DNA of 53,080 nt from assembly GCA_013285805.1 (NCBI GenBank), contig JABDGY010000011.1:1-53080 (forward strand), given 5' to 3'. The notes under the pieces are model-generated. The model was given only the letters and a program-made list of their open reading frames with translations. It had not been told where the DNA came from and did no database searches. The stretch comes from Bacteroidota bacterium. Lineage in GTDB: Bacteria; Bacteroidota; Bacteroidia; JABEUT01. How positions within the stretch are numbered: position 1 is the first letter of the stretch; the number at the start of each line of letters is the position of its first letter. Below are positions 8,379 through 17,379 of the stretch, in pieces. The translations under genes were made by a program, and so were the position numbers.

Positions 8379-9680
8379 ATGTTATCAAGACGCGAATTTC
8401 TGGGCAAATCGGCACTTACTGCCGGCTTTCTTTCGTTGGCCCCGTTAAGTAAATTGCTGGCCAGCGAAAAATATAAGAATAATCAAAAACTTTCACCTTC
8501 CGAGGCCGCTTCCGATGAAGATTTCTGGTCGTGGGTAAGGGAATGTTACGATGTATCGGGTAACTGGATATACCTGAATAATGCGGGTATAAACCCTCAA
8601 CCAAGAAGTGTGCAGGAAGCTACTATTGAGAATTACAAGTTTAGTAATGAGGCGCCTTCATATACCATGTGGCGGGTAATTGATGAAGGAAGAGAGCCTT
8701 TACGTACTAAGCTGGCTGAATTGTCGGGTTGCAGTGCTGAAGAAATTGCCATTAACCGTAATTCGACTGAGGGGCTTAATACTATAATATTCGGCCTTAA
8801 CCTTAAGGCAGGCGACGAAGTTGTGCTTAGCAAGTTCGACTACCCTAATATGATGCATGCCTGGCAGCAGCGTGAAAAGAGAGATGGCATTAAACTGGTG
8901 TGGATTGATGAATTTGATTTCCCGGTAGAAGACGACCAAAAGATAGTTGACACCTATGCCAAAGCAATAACAGCAAAAACCAAGATTGTACACATTACCC
9001 ACCTTATTAACTGGGTAGGGCAGGTGGTGCCGGCGCGTAAAATAGCCGATATGGCCCATAGCAAAGGCTGCGAAGTAATTATTGACGGAGCACAATCGTT
9101 TGCCCACCTCGATTTTAAAATACCCGACCTTGGGTGCGATTATTTTGCCACATCGCTGCATAAGTGGCTGGGCGCGCCGTTTGGCTGTGGAATGCTGTAT
9201 ATAAAGAAGGATAAGATTAAGAATGTATGGGCCTTGTTGTCGGCCCCGGAACCCGATGGAGACGATATCCGCAAGTTTGAAAGCCTGGGTACACGTTCAT
9301 TTGCACCCGAAATGGCCATAAGCAACGCTATAGATTTCCATAATGCCATTGGCGGAGCACGTAAGGAAGCAAGGTTGCGTTACCTGAAAGATTACTGGTG
9401 TAATAAATTGAAGGATAACCCCAAAATAAAATTGTATACCTCAATGAATCCGCAATTTGCAGGTACCATAGCCACTTTTGGGGTTGCAGGCTGGACGTCA
9501 GTGGAAATGTATAGAGAGATGTTTGAAAAAAAGAAATTGGTGGTTACCACTATTGAATATGAGAAAGTAAACGGAGTGAGAGTATCACCTAATATATTCA
9601 CTACTACCCGCGAGCTTGATAAGTTGGTAGAAGCAATAAATGAAATTGCTACTACAAATCCGCCAGCCGGTAAAAATTAG
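8379..9680 (+). CDS. Tat-exported class V aminotransferase-fold PLP enzyme
   Basis: A 433-residue PLP enzyme of aminotransferase class V (cysteine desulfurase/isopenicillin N epimerase-like group). The N-terminus is a textbook twin-arginine signal, SRREFLGKSALTAGFLSL, implying folding with PLP in the cytoplasm and export to the periplasm. Active-site marks are Asp236 in VIIDGAQSFAH and the PLP-binding Lys262 in ATSLHKWLGAPFGCG. YLNNAGINPQP matches the N-terminal substrate-loop block of the family. No conserved desulfurase cysteine loop is visible, so an epimerase, lyase or aminotransferase activity is likelier than desulfurase. Reaction and substrate unknown. It is monocistronic between carbonic anhydrase and a small secreted protein. 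Confidence 0.93.
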   Translation: MLSRREFLGKSALTAGFLSLAPLSKLLASEKYKNNQKLSPSEAASDEDFWSWVRECYDVSGNWIYLNNAGINPQPRSVQEATIENYKFSNEAPSYTMWRVIDEGREPLRTKLAELSGCSAEEIAINRNSTEGLNTIIFGLNLKAGDEVVLSKFDYPNMMHAWQQREKRDGIKLVWIDEFDFPVEDDQKIVDTYAKAITAKTKIVHITHLINWVGQVVPARKIADMAHSKGCEVIIDGAQSFAHLDFKIPDLGCDYFATSLHKWLGAPFGCGMLYIKKDKIKNVWALLSAPEPDGDDIRKFESLGTRSFAPEMAISNAIDFHNAIGGARKEARLRYLKDYWCNKLKDNPKIKLYTSMNPQFAGTIATFGVAGWTSVEMYREMFEKKKLVVTTIEYEKVNGVRVSPNIFTTTRELDKLVEAINEIATTNPPAGKN

Positions 9681-9753
9681 GTTTTTGCTTGTTTTTAAGG
9701 AATTTTAACACACCGCACCTTCAGGTCTTCACTATTCCTTCATCCGGCTGCTG

Positions 9754-9761
9754 TAGTTTTG
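9754..9761 (+). promoter_or_regulatory. -7 box TAGTTTTG for the Lys-rich small protein
   Basis: A perfect TAnnTTTG match 32 bp before the ATG at 9794, predicting a 25-30 nt leader. Confidence 0.5.
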
Positions 9762-9793
9762 CTTTCATAATAAACAAATAAAATTTAAACGTC

Positions 9794-9979
9794 ATGAAAA
9801 ACTTAAGTTTAATCCTCGCTTCACTGGTTCTGTTTACCGGTGCTTCTTTTGCAAACCCAGTTGTAAAAGCTTCTAAACAAGAAAAGCAAAAAACTGAGAA
9901 GAAAGAAACAAAGAAGACTGAAAAGAAAGAGACCAAGAAGACTGATAAAAAAGCCGGAACTAAAACCGACAAGAAGTAA
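9794..9979 (+). CDS. Small secreted lysine-rich repeat protein
   Basis: A 61-residue protein with a clean signal peptide (MKNLSLILASLVLFTGASFA, cleavage after SFA) and a mature part of about 40 residues composed almost only of Lys, Thr, Glu and Asp. It contains the direct octad repeat TEKKETKK twice, followed by degenerate TDKKAGTK. The mature protein would be strongly basic, unstructured and periplasmic or surface-located. Such KKTEKK proteins could bind polyanions or act as spacers, but no function is known. It is framed by its own -7 box and a strong terminator, which supports a real monocistronic gene. Confidence 0.8.
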   Translation: MKNLSLILASLVLFTGASFANPVVKASKQEKQKTEKKETKKTEKKETKKTDKKAGTKTDKK

Positions 9980-10008
9980 TCAGCTTCCTTTCAATGCAAC
10001 GTAATAAA

Positions 10009-10037
10009 AAGGCTCTCCCAAACGGGAGGGCTTTTTT
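10009..10037 (+). terminator. Intrinsic terminator after the Lys-rich protein
   Basis: The stem GGCTCTCCC / GGGAGGGC with loop AAAC (10011-10031) is followed by six T residues (10032-10037). It closes the 9794-9979 transcript. It also lies inside the longest open frame of the next gene, which shows that the long frame is not the true start. Confidence 0.82.
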
Positions 10038-10052
10038 ATTGGCCGGCAATTA

Positions 10053-10060
10053 TATCTTTG
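10053..10060 (+). promoter_or_regulatory. -7 box TATCTTTG for the SpoIIE gene
   Basis: A perfect TAnnTTTG box immediately after the terminator and 21 bp before the GTG at 10081. It places transcription start near 10066 and rules out the upstream ATG at 9994. Confidence 0.6.
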
Positions 10061-10080
10061 TCATTCCAATTTTATCCCTG

Positions 10081-12450
10081 GTGAGAAAGTATACCCTGGC
10101 CTTAGTTACATTTTTGTTTACAATAGCGACCGTTTTTGGCGAAGACTTTAATGCCGATTCGTTGAAAAAAGTACTTGTTGGTAATATTCAGGATACTGAC
10201 AGGGTAAATACATTAGTTCATTTATCTACCTGTTACGAGAATTTTAATCCCGATACTTCTTTAACTATTGGCATGCAGGCACTTGCCCTTGCCCGGAAAA
10301 TATCTTGGCAAAAGGGTATGATGGACGCATGGTACGATATAGGCATATTTCATGATATAAAAGGAAAATTTAAGGCAGCTCTTTCTTACGAAGATTCAGC
10401 AAAAGAGGTGGCCCTAAACAATAATTTCAAGGTGAAACTTGCCATGGTATATAATGTTATTGGCAATATACTTTCCGAGGAGAGTGATTATGGTAAATCT
10501 CTGGATTACTATTATAAGGCATTAGCTATAGATAGTAATATAAGTAATAATATGCATAAAGTGGCCGATATATCTAATAACATAGGCCTTGTATATGCCG
10601 AACAGGGAGATTACGTAAAAGCCGAGAAATTTTATTTTAAAGCATTAAAGATATACGATACTGAAAGCAACAAGGACGGAAAGGCTGCTACTGAAGGTAA
10701 TCTGGGTATTATTTACCAGATGCAGGGTAATACCGAAAAGGCAATGAAAAGCTATTTTAATGCCATTGAACTTGATAGCGCTGTTAAGAAAATGGATGCT
10801 GTTGCACTTGACTACGCTAATGTAGGAAACTGTTATGCTATATTGCATAAATATGCCGAAGCGCTTGAATATACATTCAAGGGAATAAAAATGACTATCC
10901 AGGTAGGCGCGTTGGGGAATTTACCCAATGATATTGGTAATGTGGGGTACATACTTGTTGATGTATATGAATATGATTCTGCCCGGGAATTTACATTTAA
11001 GAAAAATGATAAAAATGTAACCATAAAACATGAAGCATTGCTTGATTCAGCACAGCTGTATTTCCGGAAGTCTGCTGAAATGTCTGAAAACGAAAATGAC
11101 AAGCTCAGTCTTGTGTATGCATTGAAAGGACTTGCGGGGTTATATTCCGTTCAGAAAAAATACAATCAATCTATCGCTGCATACAGTCGCGCATTGGAAA
11201 TGGCCGATAGTATGAATCTACTGCAGGAAAGGATGGAGATTTCGCAAGCCCTTGCGCATAATTTAATGAAGGCAGGCCACCATGAGCAGGCTACGAAGTA
11301 TCTTGATGATGTGATAGCACTGAAAGATTCGCTTTTCGGAGAAGAAAAGCAGAAACAAACCGGAAGACTTGAAGCAGGATTTGAATATGATAAAATGCTG
11401 CTTGAGCAAAAGAAGGAAAATGAAAAGGTGCAGGCAGTTGACGCCGAAAGGGAAAAACGTCAGCAATTTGTTATTGCGGGCATAACCATCGGGTTACTTA
11501 CTGTACTTGCATTCCTGTTATTGCTATTCAGGCGGTTTAGAATCACCAATGAACAAAAGAAAGTTATTGAGGAACAGAAGAAAGAAGTAGATGGCGCTTA
11601 CGGGAAATTAAATAACGCGCATCTTGAATTACAGGAAAAGGATAAAGACATTACCGACAGTATAGCCTATGCACGTAAAATACAAAGTGCTATTCTGCCA
11701 TCGGAAGAAGATTTGAAACAATCGCTGGGTGAATATTTTGTGTTATACAAGCCACGCGATGTAGTAAGCGGCGATTTTTACTGGTGTTACAATGAAGGTA
11801 ACAAAGTAATTTTTGCCGTTGTAGATTGTACGGGCCATGGTGTTCCCGGCGCATTTATGAGTATGATTGGCAATAGTTTGCTTAACCAGGTGGTTATTGA
11901 AAACCATATTGATAATGCAGCAGAAATACTTAATAGCGTAAGAGGTAATTTAATAAAGCAGTTGCAACAAAGAGGTGAAGCTGTGTCGCGCGATGGTATG
12001 GATATGGCAGTTTGCATTTGGGATAAAGGGAATAATATGCTCGAATACGCGGGGGCGAATAACGCATTATATTTAGTAAGGAGTGGAATTAATACTAACA
12101 TTACCGGCACTAATAAACTCAGGCCGCATGGTGGTAGTTTATTGGAGGTATTGCCTGATAAGCAACCTATAGGGTACCAGGAAGGCAAAATGGAATCGTT
12201 ATTTACTGCTTATAGCATACAACTTCAGAAAGGCGACTGCATATTTATTGCTTCCGACGGGTATCATGACCAGTTCGGTGGTGAAAGGAACAAGAAATTT
12301 ACTTCACGCGCTTTTCGCGACCTGCTGGCATCTTTAACCAATAAATCGGTTACAGAGCAGAAAGAAATTCTGAATACTACTATTGAGAAGTGGAAAAGAG
12401 ACTATGCCCAGACCGATGATATATGCGTGCTAGGGGTCAGGATTTCTTAG
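10081..12450 (+). CDS. TPR sensor - SpoIIE-type PP2C serine phosphatase
   Basis: A 789-residue membrane phosphatase. A signal peptide (VRKYTLALVTFLFTIATVFG) is followed by an array of TPRs facing the periplasm (to about residue 430), a coiled region, one membrane helix (IAGITIGLLTVLAFLLLLF), a cytoplasmic coiled coil, and a C-terminal SpoIIE/PP2C domain (about 540-789). Metal-binding acidic residues are visible in VVSGDFYW, FAVVDCTGHGVPGAFMSMIG, FIASDGYHDQFGG and TDDICVLGVRI. The family dephosphorylates anti-sigma antagonists, so it probably links an envelope signal to partner switching. I chose the GTG at 10081 because the upstream ATG (9994) would place a terminator and promoter inside the gene. 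It overlaps the convergent DUF2252 gene by 14 bp. Confidence 0.9.
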   Translation: MRKYTLALVTFLFTIATVFGEDFNADSLKKVLVGNIQDTDRVNTLVHLSTCYENFNPDTSLTIGMQALALARKISWQKGMMDAWYDIGIFHDIKGKFKAALSYEDSAKEVALNNNFKVKLAMVYNVIGNILSEESDYGKSLDYYYKALAIDSNISNNMHKVADISNNIGLVYAEQGDYVKAEKFYFKALKIYDTESNKDGKAATEGNLGIIYQMQGNTEKAMKSYFNAIELDSAVKKMDAVALDYANVGNCYAILHKYAEALEYTFKGIKMTIQVGALGNLPNDIGNVGYILVDVYEYDSAREFTFKKNDKNVTIKHEALLDSAQLYFRKSAEMSENENDKLSLVYALKGLAGLYSVQKKYNQSIAAYSRALEMADSMNLLQERMEISQALAHNLMKAGHHEQATKYLDDVIALKDSLFGEEKQKQTGRLEAGFEYDKMLLEQKKENEKVQAVDAEREKRQQFVIAGITIGLLTVLAFLLLLFRRFRITNEQKKVIEEQKKEVDGAYGKLNNAHLELQEKDKDITDSIAYARKIQSAILPSEEDLKQSLGEYFVLYKPRDVVSGDFYWCYNEGNKVIFAVVDCTGHGVPGAFMSMIGNSLLNQVVIENHIDNAAEILNSVRGNLIKQLQQRGEAVSRDGMDMAVCIWDKGNNMLEYAGANNALYLVRSGINTNITGTNKLRPHGGSLLEVLPDKQPIGYQEGKMESLFTAYSIQLQKGDCIFIASDGYHDQFGGERNKKFTSRAFRDLLASLTNKSVTEQKEILNTTIEKWKRDYAQTDDICVLGVRIS

Positions 12451-13654
12451 GCAATTTAAAATAACCTTTATCGTAGGCTTCGCAATATTGTTTGTGATAT
12501 TTAATTGTGGCGTCAAGAGTCTGCTTCGAATATTCCATTAGTGTTTTTTCAAACTGGTTTCTTCTTTTTGCAAAGCGAATTAAATCGTCGGCTATAGCAG
12601 AACCATCGCGTCCCGCACTTCTTAAATTGCTCCAGGCGCAAATGGTGGCCATATCTTCCAGTATGTTTTTCAGCTTTTTAGTATTGCCTTTAAACATAAT
12701 GTAATCAATCCTATCAGCCGAAGGTTGCAGTTCTTTCAAAATAAAATTCTTTTTGCCTATATCAATGCTTGCCAATAATGCGGGCGGTGCCGATAGTGTT
12801 CGTTTCTGAACTTCAACTATTCGTTCAGCTTCGCTTTTCCAGGCAGGCTGCTTTACTTTAACATGCTTGCCCAAACATGATGCCAGGGTTTGCTTTAAAT
12901 CGAGAAGGAAATACCCATCGGGCCCACCGCGGCCCTTAACTAAAACGGCATACCTACTAAGCCCAAGGCTCGATGTTCCTGCAATGCGGAAGAGAACATC
13001 TTTCACTTTATAGAAATCGGGGTTACCTGTTCCCTTTGCCCATTTAAAAATATGTTGTGCTACTTTATCTTTTTCCTTTTGCGGAATAGGCAAAGTATGT
13101 TTGTAATCTGTAATCAACTTTAACTCACCTTTCTTCTCAACGGTTCTCTTTTTCAAAAAATCTATTCTTTTTCTCGATTGCACTTTTTCTAAAAAGCGTT
13201 TCATTACCCCGCGAGAAGTTTCACTTTCCAGTACACGTATATAGCCATCGGCCATGGTTGTGAAGTATCTGTCGGTAAAGGCTTTGCATAAATTATCGGC
13301 ATCGGCTTTACTAAGCTTCAGGTTATCCGATGAAACATATATACTTGTCAGTAATCTTGTTACATCAATAAGCACAGGGCCTAAAAGGCATTCATCAAAA
13401 TCGTTTACGCCGAAATAAGTTATACGATTATCGCCTTTGTAGCTGCCCAGGTTTTCAAGGTGCAAATCGCCGCAGAGCCATACGTTAGGTGAGTTATATA
13501 GAAATGAATTGGCAGGAATATCGTCATACAGCATATGAGGAATGGCACGATAAAAGCGGTACCTGTCTTCATACATGGCCTTGTACTTCATGGCCAGCAA
13601 TTCAGGAAGGCGGCCACTGTTGTAATTCTTTATTTTCTCCGCTACTGTATTCAT
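12437..13654 (-). CDS. DUF2252 family protein
   Basis: A 405-residue DUF2252 protein. Family marks are the kinase-like motifs WLCGDLHLENLGSY and YFGVNDFDECLLGPVLIDVTRL, resembling the catalytic HxDxxxxN and DFD loops of aminoglycoside-phosphotransferase folds, plus DGYFLLDLKQTLASC and the C-terminal EYSKQTLDATIKYHKQYCEA. Activity is unproved; a small-molecule or protein kinase-like reaction is a reasonable inference. It is likely co-transcribed with the TolB/PA14 gene just upstream (4-bp gap) and converges on the SpoIIE gene with a 14-bp overlap. Confidence 0.92.
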   Translation of the reverse strand: MNTVAEKIKNYNSGRLPELLAMKYKAMYEDRYRFYRAIPHMLYDDIPANSFLYNSPNVWLCGDLHLENLGSYKGDNRITYFGVNDFDECLLGPVLIDVTRLLTSIYVSSDNLKLSKADADNLCKAFTDRYFTTMADGYIRVLESETSRGVMKRFLEKVQSRKRIDFLKKRTVEKKGELKLITDYKHTLPIPQKEKDKVAQHIFKWAKGTGNPDFYKVKDVLFRIAGTSSLGLSRYAVLVKGRGGPDGYFLLDLKQTLASCLGKHVKVKQPAWKSEAERIVEVQKRTLSAPPALLASIDIGKKNFILKELQPSADRIDYIMFKGNTKKLKNILEDMATICAWSNLRSAGRDGSAIADDLIRFAKRRNQFEKTLMEYSKQTLDATIKYHKQYCEAYDKGYFKLPKKS

Positions 13655-13658
13655 GGGG

Positions 13659-15149
13659 TTAATTATTATCGGTGAATAACTGGCTGCCTGGTACTACCTG
13701 TTTATATTGGTGTGCGCTCGACCAAAGTAAAACAATTGTGGCTTTATTTTGCAATTTATTGTGATATTCTACTTTCAGCTTATATTTCTTACCTGCCACC
13801 AAATTTACCTGCACAGATTTTTCTTTGTACTTCCCTTTGGCTGTTTTCGGGCCAATTAATAGAGTATCATTTAACCATACGGTCATGTTTTTATCTGCAT
13901 GGGTATAGAAAGTATAGGTTTCTGAATATATTGGTTCAACATAACCACTCCAGCGCACCGAATAGCTTTTACCCGTTACTAATGTATCGTGCCAGGGTGG
14001 GCCGAAACGGTAATTAACTGCCGGATCGGTGCGGGTTTTTGGGGTGCCTTTAAAATCTTCAGTATCGTAATATTCACCTTTAATGCCATTTCCATCACCT
14101 GAAGGAAGAAAATCTGCTTTATACAGGGTGCCTTCCTGCTTAAGTAAGCTGTTTTGCACCCCACCCACAAAATGTTTGTAATCGGGGCTGAAATTTACCA
14201 ACCCGGCCCAACGTTTGTGTCCATTATATTCCGGGTTGCCCGGCTCATTGAAATAAGTTAGCCGCTGTTTAAAGCTGCCATCAGGGCGCATCATCCACCA
14301 GTCGGTTCCTTGTTTGGTTACCATAGTATTGGTCATCCATATTATCCATTTACCGTCAGGGCTGCACAAGGCATGCTCGTTGTAATCGTTGGTGGTTAGC
14401 TTCTTTAAATAGGCTCCGGTAGTGGCATCAATGGTATAAATGCCGCACGACCACCAGAAACGCACACCCATATTGCTGCAGAAAATAATTCGTTTATCAT
14501 CGGCCGTAAAGCCATAGGTTTCATAAAAGGCATCGCCTCCCGGTTCAAAGCTTTTTTCATTTACCAGTTTAGGAATTCCAGATTCAATAACAAAATCAGC
14601 CGTTTTAATAACCCACAAACCAAAAAAACGCCCTTTCTTAGCTACATTGGGTGCAAGTTTCCTTTCTACCCAAACAACATGCTTGCCATCGTGCGAAAAG
14701 TGCGGGCCAATAATGCCGTGGTTATTGTCGCTGGGTATGTTGGTTAATTTATAAGCATGCTTATAGTCGCGTGTCATTGCCCATATATCGGTGTAAGCCC
14801 CAAAACCCGGTATAGCAGGTACTGAACCACCGGGATGCACAGCCTGTTCGGCGACAAAAATTATATACTTGCCTGATGGGTGCCAGTCGGGGCTACCGGT
14901 ATGCCTGTGCGGTATATCAGGATTCAAGGCGCTTATACAGGTATCATTCGTTCCATTTGTGTCGGCAATATGCATTTCATAATATTCGTTGGGTTTTACG
15001 CCCTTCATATCATACACCAGTTTTTTTCCGTCGGGTGAAAAAGATATACCCTCGCCCTGCCGTCGAAATACAGAGACTTTTACTTCCTGGGCAGATAGCG
15101 CAGAGCAAATGAACACTAAAAGTAAAGAGAGATATGACCTGTGGCTCAT
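13659..15149 (-). CDS. Secreted TolB-like beta-propeller protein with PA14 domain
   Basis: About 496 residues. A signal peptide (MSHRSYLSLLLVFICSALSA) leads into WD40/TolB-like blades with repeats such as GISFSPDGKKLVYDM, PDWHPSGKYIIFVAE, PHFSHDGKHVVWVE and ALCSPDGKWIIWMT (about residues 25-330). The C-terminal third is a PA14 domain (about 350-490), recognised from GIKGEYYDTEDFKG, YSVRWSGYVEP, YTFYTHADKNMTVWLND and YKLKVEYHNK. PA14 domains often bind glycans, so a periplasmic or surface carbohydrate-binding role is plausible. The start is the ATG at 15149; an in-frame TTG three codons upstream is less likely. It is followed 4 bp later by the DUF2252 gene. Confidence 0.86.
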   Translation of the reverse strand: MSHRSYLSLLLVFICSALSAQEVKVSVFRRQGEGISFSPDGKKLVYDMKGVKPNEYYEMHIADTNGTNDTCISALNPDIPHRHTGSPDWHPSGKYIIFVAEQAVHPGGSVPAIPGFGAYTDIWAMTRDYKHAYKLTNIPSDNNHGIIGPHFSHDGKHVVWVERKLAPNVAKKGRFFGLWVIKTADFVIESGIPKLVNEKSFEPGGDAFYETYGFTADDKRIIFCSNMGVRFWWSCGIYTIDATTGAYLKKLTTNDYNEHALCSPDGKWIIWMTNTMVTKQGTDWWMMRPDGSFKQRLTYFNEPGNPEYNGHKRWAGLVNFSPDYKHFVGGVQNSLLKQEGTLYKADFLPSGDGNGIKGEYYDTEDFKGTPKTRTDPAVNYRFGPPWHDTLVTGKSYSVRWSGYVEPIYSETYTFYTHADKNMTVWLNDTLLIGPKTAKGKYKEKSVQVNLVAGKKYKLKVEYHNKLQNKATIVLLWSSAHQYKQVVPGSQLFTDNN

Positions 15150-15213
15150 TAAGGGCAATTAAGACTGTTTTGCGAATTTAACAAAAAGACGTTGGCAAGT
15201 GCCTTGTCCGCAC

Positions 15214-15244
15214 GGGCAAAAGACGATAAATTTCAGTAACTTTG
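15214..15244 (+). promoter_or_regulatory. Promoter of the polysaccharide operon
   Basis: A perfect -7 box TAACTTTG (15237-15244) with TTG at 15214-15216, 20 bp upstream, matches the Bacteroidota -33/-7 spacing. Transcription would start near 15250, about 18 nt before the GTG of the exporter permease. It is the only strong promoter seen before the co-directional block to 25839. Confidence 0.62.
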
Positions 15245-15267
15245 ACAATTAAATTTACCTGTAATAA

Positions 15268-16098
15268 GTGAGTAATCGCATTGTAATTGAGGCCGGGGCA
15301 AAAAGTAAGCATTACTGGAGGGATATATGGAATTACCGAGGGCTTTTTTATTTTCTTGCCTGGCGCGACGTTCTTGTGCGCTATAAGCAGGCAGCTATAG
15401 GAATAGGTTGGAGCGTTATAAAACCCCTGCTTACTATAGTGGCTATGTCGTTTTTAGGTTCGCTTTTTGGCTCGGTTATACCGGGAGAAATTCCCAGGGT
15501 GCTTTTTGTGGCTACTGCAACACTTCCGTGGACCTTTTTCGCAACGGCTTTCAGTGAGTCGAGTAATTCGCTTATCAGTAACTCCAATCTTCTTTCCAAG
15601 GTTTATTTCCCAAGGATTATTGTACCTGCCAGCACTATAATTGTCAGCCTGATAGATTTCTTTATCTCGTTTGGTATACTCATTGTAATAATGGTCTTTT
15701 ACAGGTTTGTTCCCGGCTGGAGGATATGCCTGATGCCACTGTTCCTGGTATTAGCACTTATTACCGCTATGGGCACAGGTATTCTTATTTCAGCGCTTAA
15801 TGTGAAGTACCGCGACTTCCGTTACATAGTTGGCTTTATAGTGCAATTCGGGTTATATGCTTCGCCGGTGGCTTTCAGCAGCCAGCAGGTATATGAACAT
15901 TACCCTAACCTGAAATTCATTTATTCGCTTAATCCTATGGTTGGTGTAATTGACGGGTTTAACTGGTGTATGCTGGGCAGAGATGTAACTATATATTTGC
16001 CGGGCTTTATATGCTCATTTGCCATAAGCGTATTGCTACTTGTAGTTGGTATTTGGTACTTCCGAAAAAGTGAACATACATTTGCAGACGTAATTTAA
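15268..16098 (+). CDS. ABC-2 polysaccharide exporter permease (Wzm-like)
   Basis: A 276-residue inner-membrane permease of the ABC-2 type that exports surface polysaccharide (O-antigen, teichoic acid or capsule class). The N-terminal cytoplasmic stretch FLAWRDVLVRYKQAAIGIGW is the hallmark of Wzm/TagG/RfbD proteins. Six membrane segments follow, and VKYRDFRYIVGFIVQFGLYASPVAF is characteristic, as is IYSLNPMVGVIDGF. The start codon is GTG, placed just after the predicted promoter. The stop overlaps the start of the ATPase gene, so the two exporter subunits are made together. Confidence 0.94.
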   Translation: MSNRIVIEAGAKSKHYWRDIWNYRGLFYFLAWRDVLVRYKQAAIGIGWSVIKPLLTIVAMSFLGSLFGSVIPGEIPRVLFVATATLPWTFFATAFSESSNSLISNSNLLSKVYFPRIIVPASTIIVSLIDFFISFGILIVIMVFYRFVPGWRICLMPLFLVLALITAMGTGILISALNVKYRDFRYIVGFIVQFGLYASPVAFSSQQVYEHYPNLKFIYSLNPMVGVIDGFNWCMLGRDVTIYLPGFICSFAISVLLLVVGIWYFRKSEHTFADVI

Positions 16099-17348
16099 TG
16101 GAACCGATAATTAAAGTTGAGAATTTAGGTAAGAAATATATCCTGCAACACCAGGCCAGGGAAAAGTATGTGGCATTGCGCGATGTGATTACGGATAAGG
16201 CAAAATCGTTGGTGGCGGCTAAAGCTGAGCAGCCCGCACGCGAGGAGTTCTGGGCATTGAAGGATGTTTCATTCGATATTAAACAAGGTGAGCGCATTGG
16301 AATAATAGGGCGTAACGGCGCAGGCAAATCTACCATGCTGAAAATATTCAGCCGTATTACCGAACCTACTGAAGGACGTGTAACGATAGATGGCCGTGTA
16401 AGCAGCTTACTTGAGGTAGGTACTGGGTTCCACCCCGAACTTACCGGGCGGGAAAATGTTTTTTTAAACGGAGCTATACTTGGAATGGGCAAGCGGGAAA
16501 TAGAGGCTAAGTTTGATGAAATAGTGGCATTTGCGGAAGTGGAGAAATTCCTTGATACGCCTGTGAAGAGGTATAGCAGTGGCATGTATGTACGCCTGGC
16601 TTTTGCTGTAGCCGCCCACCTTGAACCCGATATTCTTATTGTTGATGAAGTGCTCGCGGTTGGTGATGCAGCCTTCCAGAAGAAATGCCTGGGGAAAATG
16701 GAGGACGTATCGAAGCATGGGCGTACAGTTATTTTTGTTAGCCATAATATGGCAGCTGTAAGCGCCCTTTGCGATAAAGCTATTGTACTTGAAAAAGGCA
16801 GGCTTAAGGATATAGGCAATACAGAGAAAGTCATCAATGAATATTTGCATGCAGGTAAAAAAAGCACCGGCGGAAACAGGGATGACTCAACTCCTTCGGC
16901 AGGCAGCAAGTTGAAAATAAGAAGCACAAGGGTGATGAATTACGACATGTCTCCGGTTTCAGAATTGAATAATGACCGTAAAGGGTTTATAGAAATAGAA
17001 TTTGAAATTCTGCAGGCAGGGCGGGGATATGATGTGTCGGTACTACTCAACCATTTCCAGTATGGCCCCATTTTCACAAGCTGTGTTAAAGATGTTGATA
17101 CCGGAGCAAGCGATGAAAGGGTTTGGGAGAAAGGGACATACAAGTATTTAATAGAACTGCCTATGAATATTCTGCGCGGGGGAGATTACTCCATTATCGC
17201 CGGCAGCGCTATTCCCAAGGTAGAAGTGTTAGACGAGTTTAAATTCGAGACAACATTTTTTATTTTCGATTCAATAAGCCCGGTTGCAAGAACAACTGAA
17301 GGAAGAAGCGGTGCTATTTTACCTGTAATAGAATGGAAGAGAATATAA
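16098..17348 (+). CDS. ABC polysaccharide exporter ATPase (Wzt-like) with C-terminal domain
   Basis: A 416-residue ATPase partner of the permease. Walker A is GRNGAGKST, the signature is YSSGMYVRLAFAVA (the altered signature of Wzt/TagH proteins), Walker B is ILIVDEVLAVGD, and the H-loop is VIFVSHNMAAV. Residues 1-250 form the ATPase. About 270-416 is a Wzt_C-like beta-sandwich (RGFIEIEFEIL... and DYSIIAGSAI regions) that in Wzt proteins recognises the terminal residue of the finished glycan. The presence of this domain suggests a polymer with a non-reducing-end modification, and the methyltransferase in the operon could supply it. Confidence 0.95.
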   Translation: MEPIIKVENLGKKYILQHQAREKYVALRDVITDKAKSLVAAKAEQPAREEFWALKDVSFDIKQGERIGIIGRNGAGKSTMLKIFSRITEPTEGRVTIDGRVSSLLEVGTGFHPELTGRENVFLNGAILGMGKREIEAKFDEIVAFAEVEKFLDTPVKRYSSGMYVRLAFAVAAHLEPDILIVDEVLAVGDAAFQKKCLGKMEDVSKHGRTVIFVSHNMAAVSALCDKAIVLEKGRLKDIGNTEKVINEYLHAGKKSTGGNRDDSTPSAGSKLKIRSTRVMNYDMSPVSELNNDRKGFIEIEFEILQAGRGYDVSVLLNHFQYGPIFTSCVKDVDTGASDERVWEKGTYKYLIELPMNILRGGDYSIIAGSAIPKVEVLDEFKFETTFFIFDSISPVARTTEGRSGAILPVIEWKRI

Positions 17349-17379
17349 TGGCTCAATAAAACCTGACTGAATTAACCGA

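Noticed and set aside
9994-10080. Upstream ATG start for the SpoIIE protein
   Set aside because: This part contains a terminator and a promoter -7 box, and the encoded segment would displace the signal peptide.
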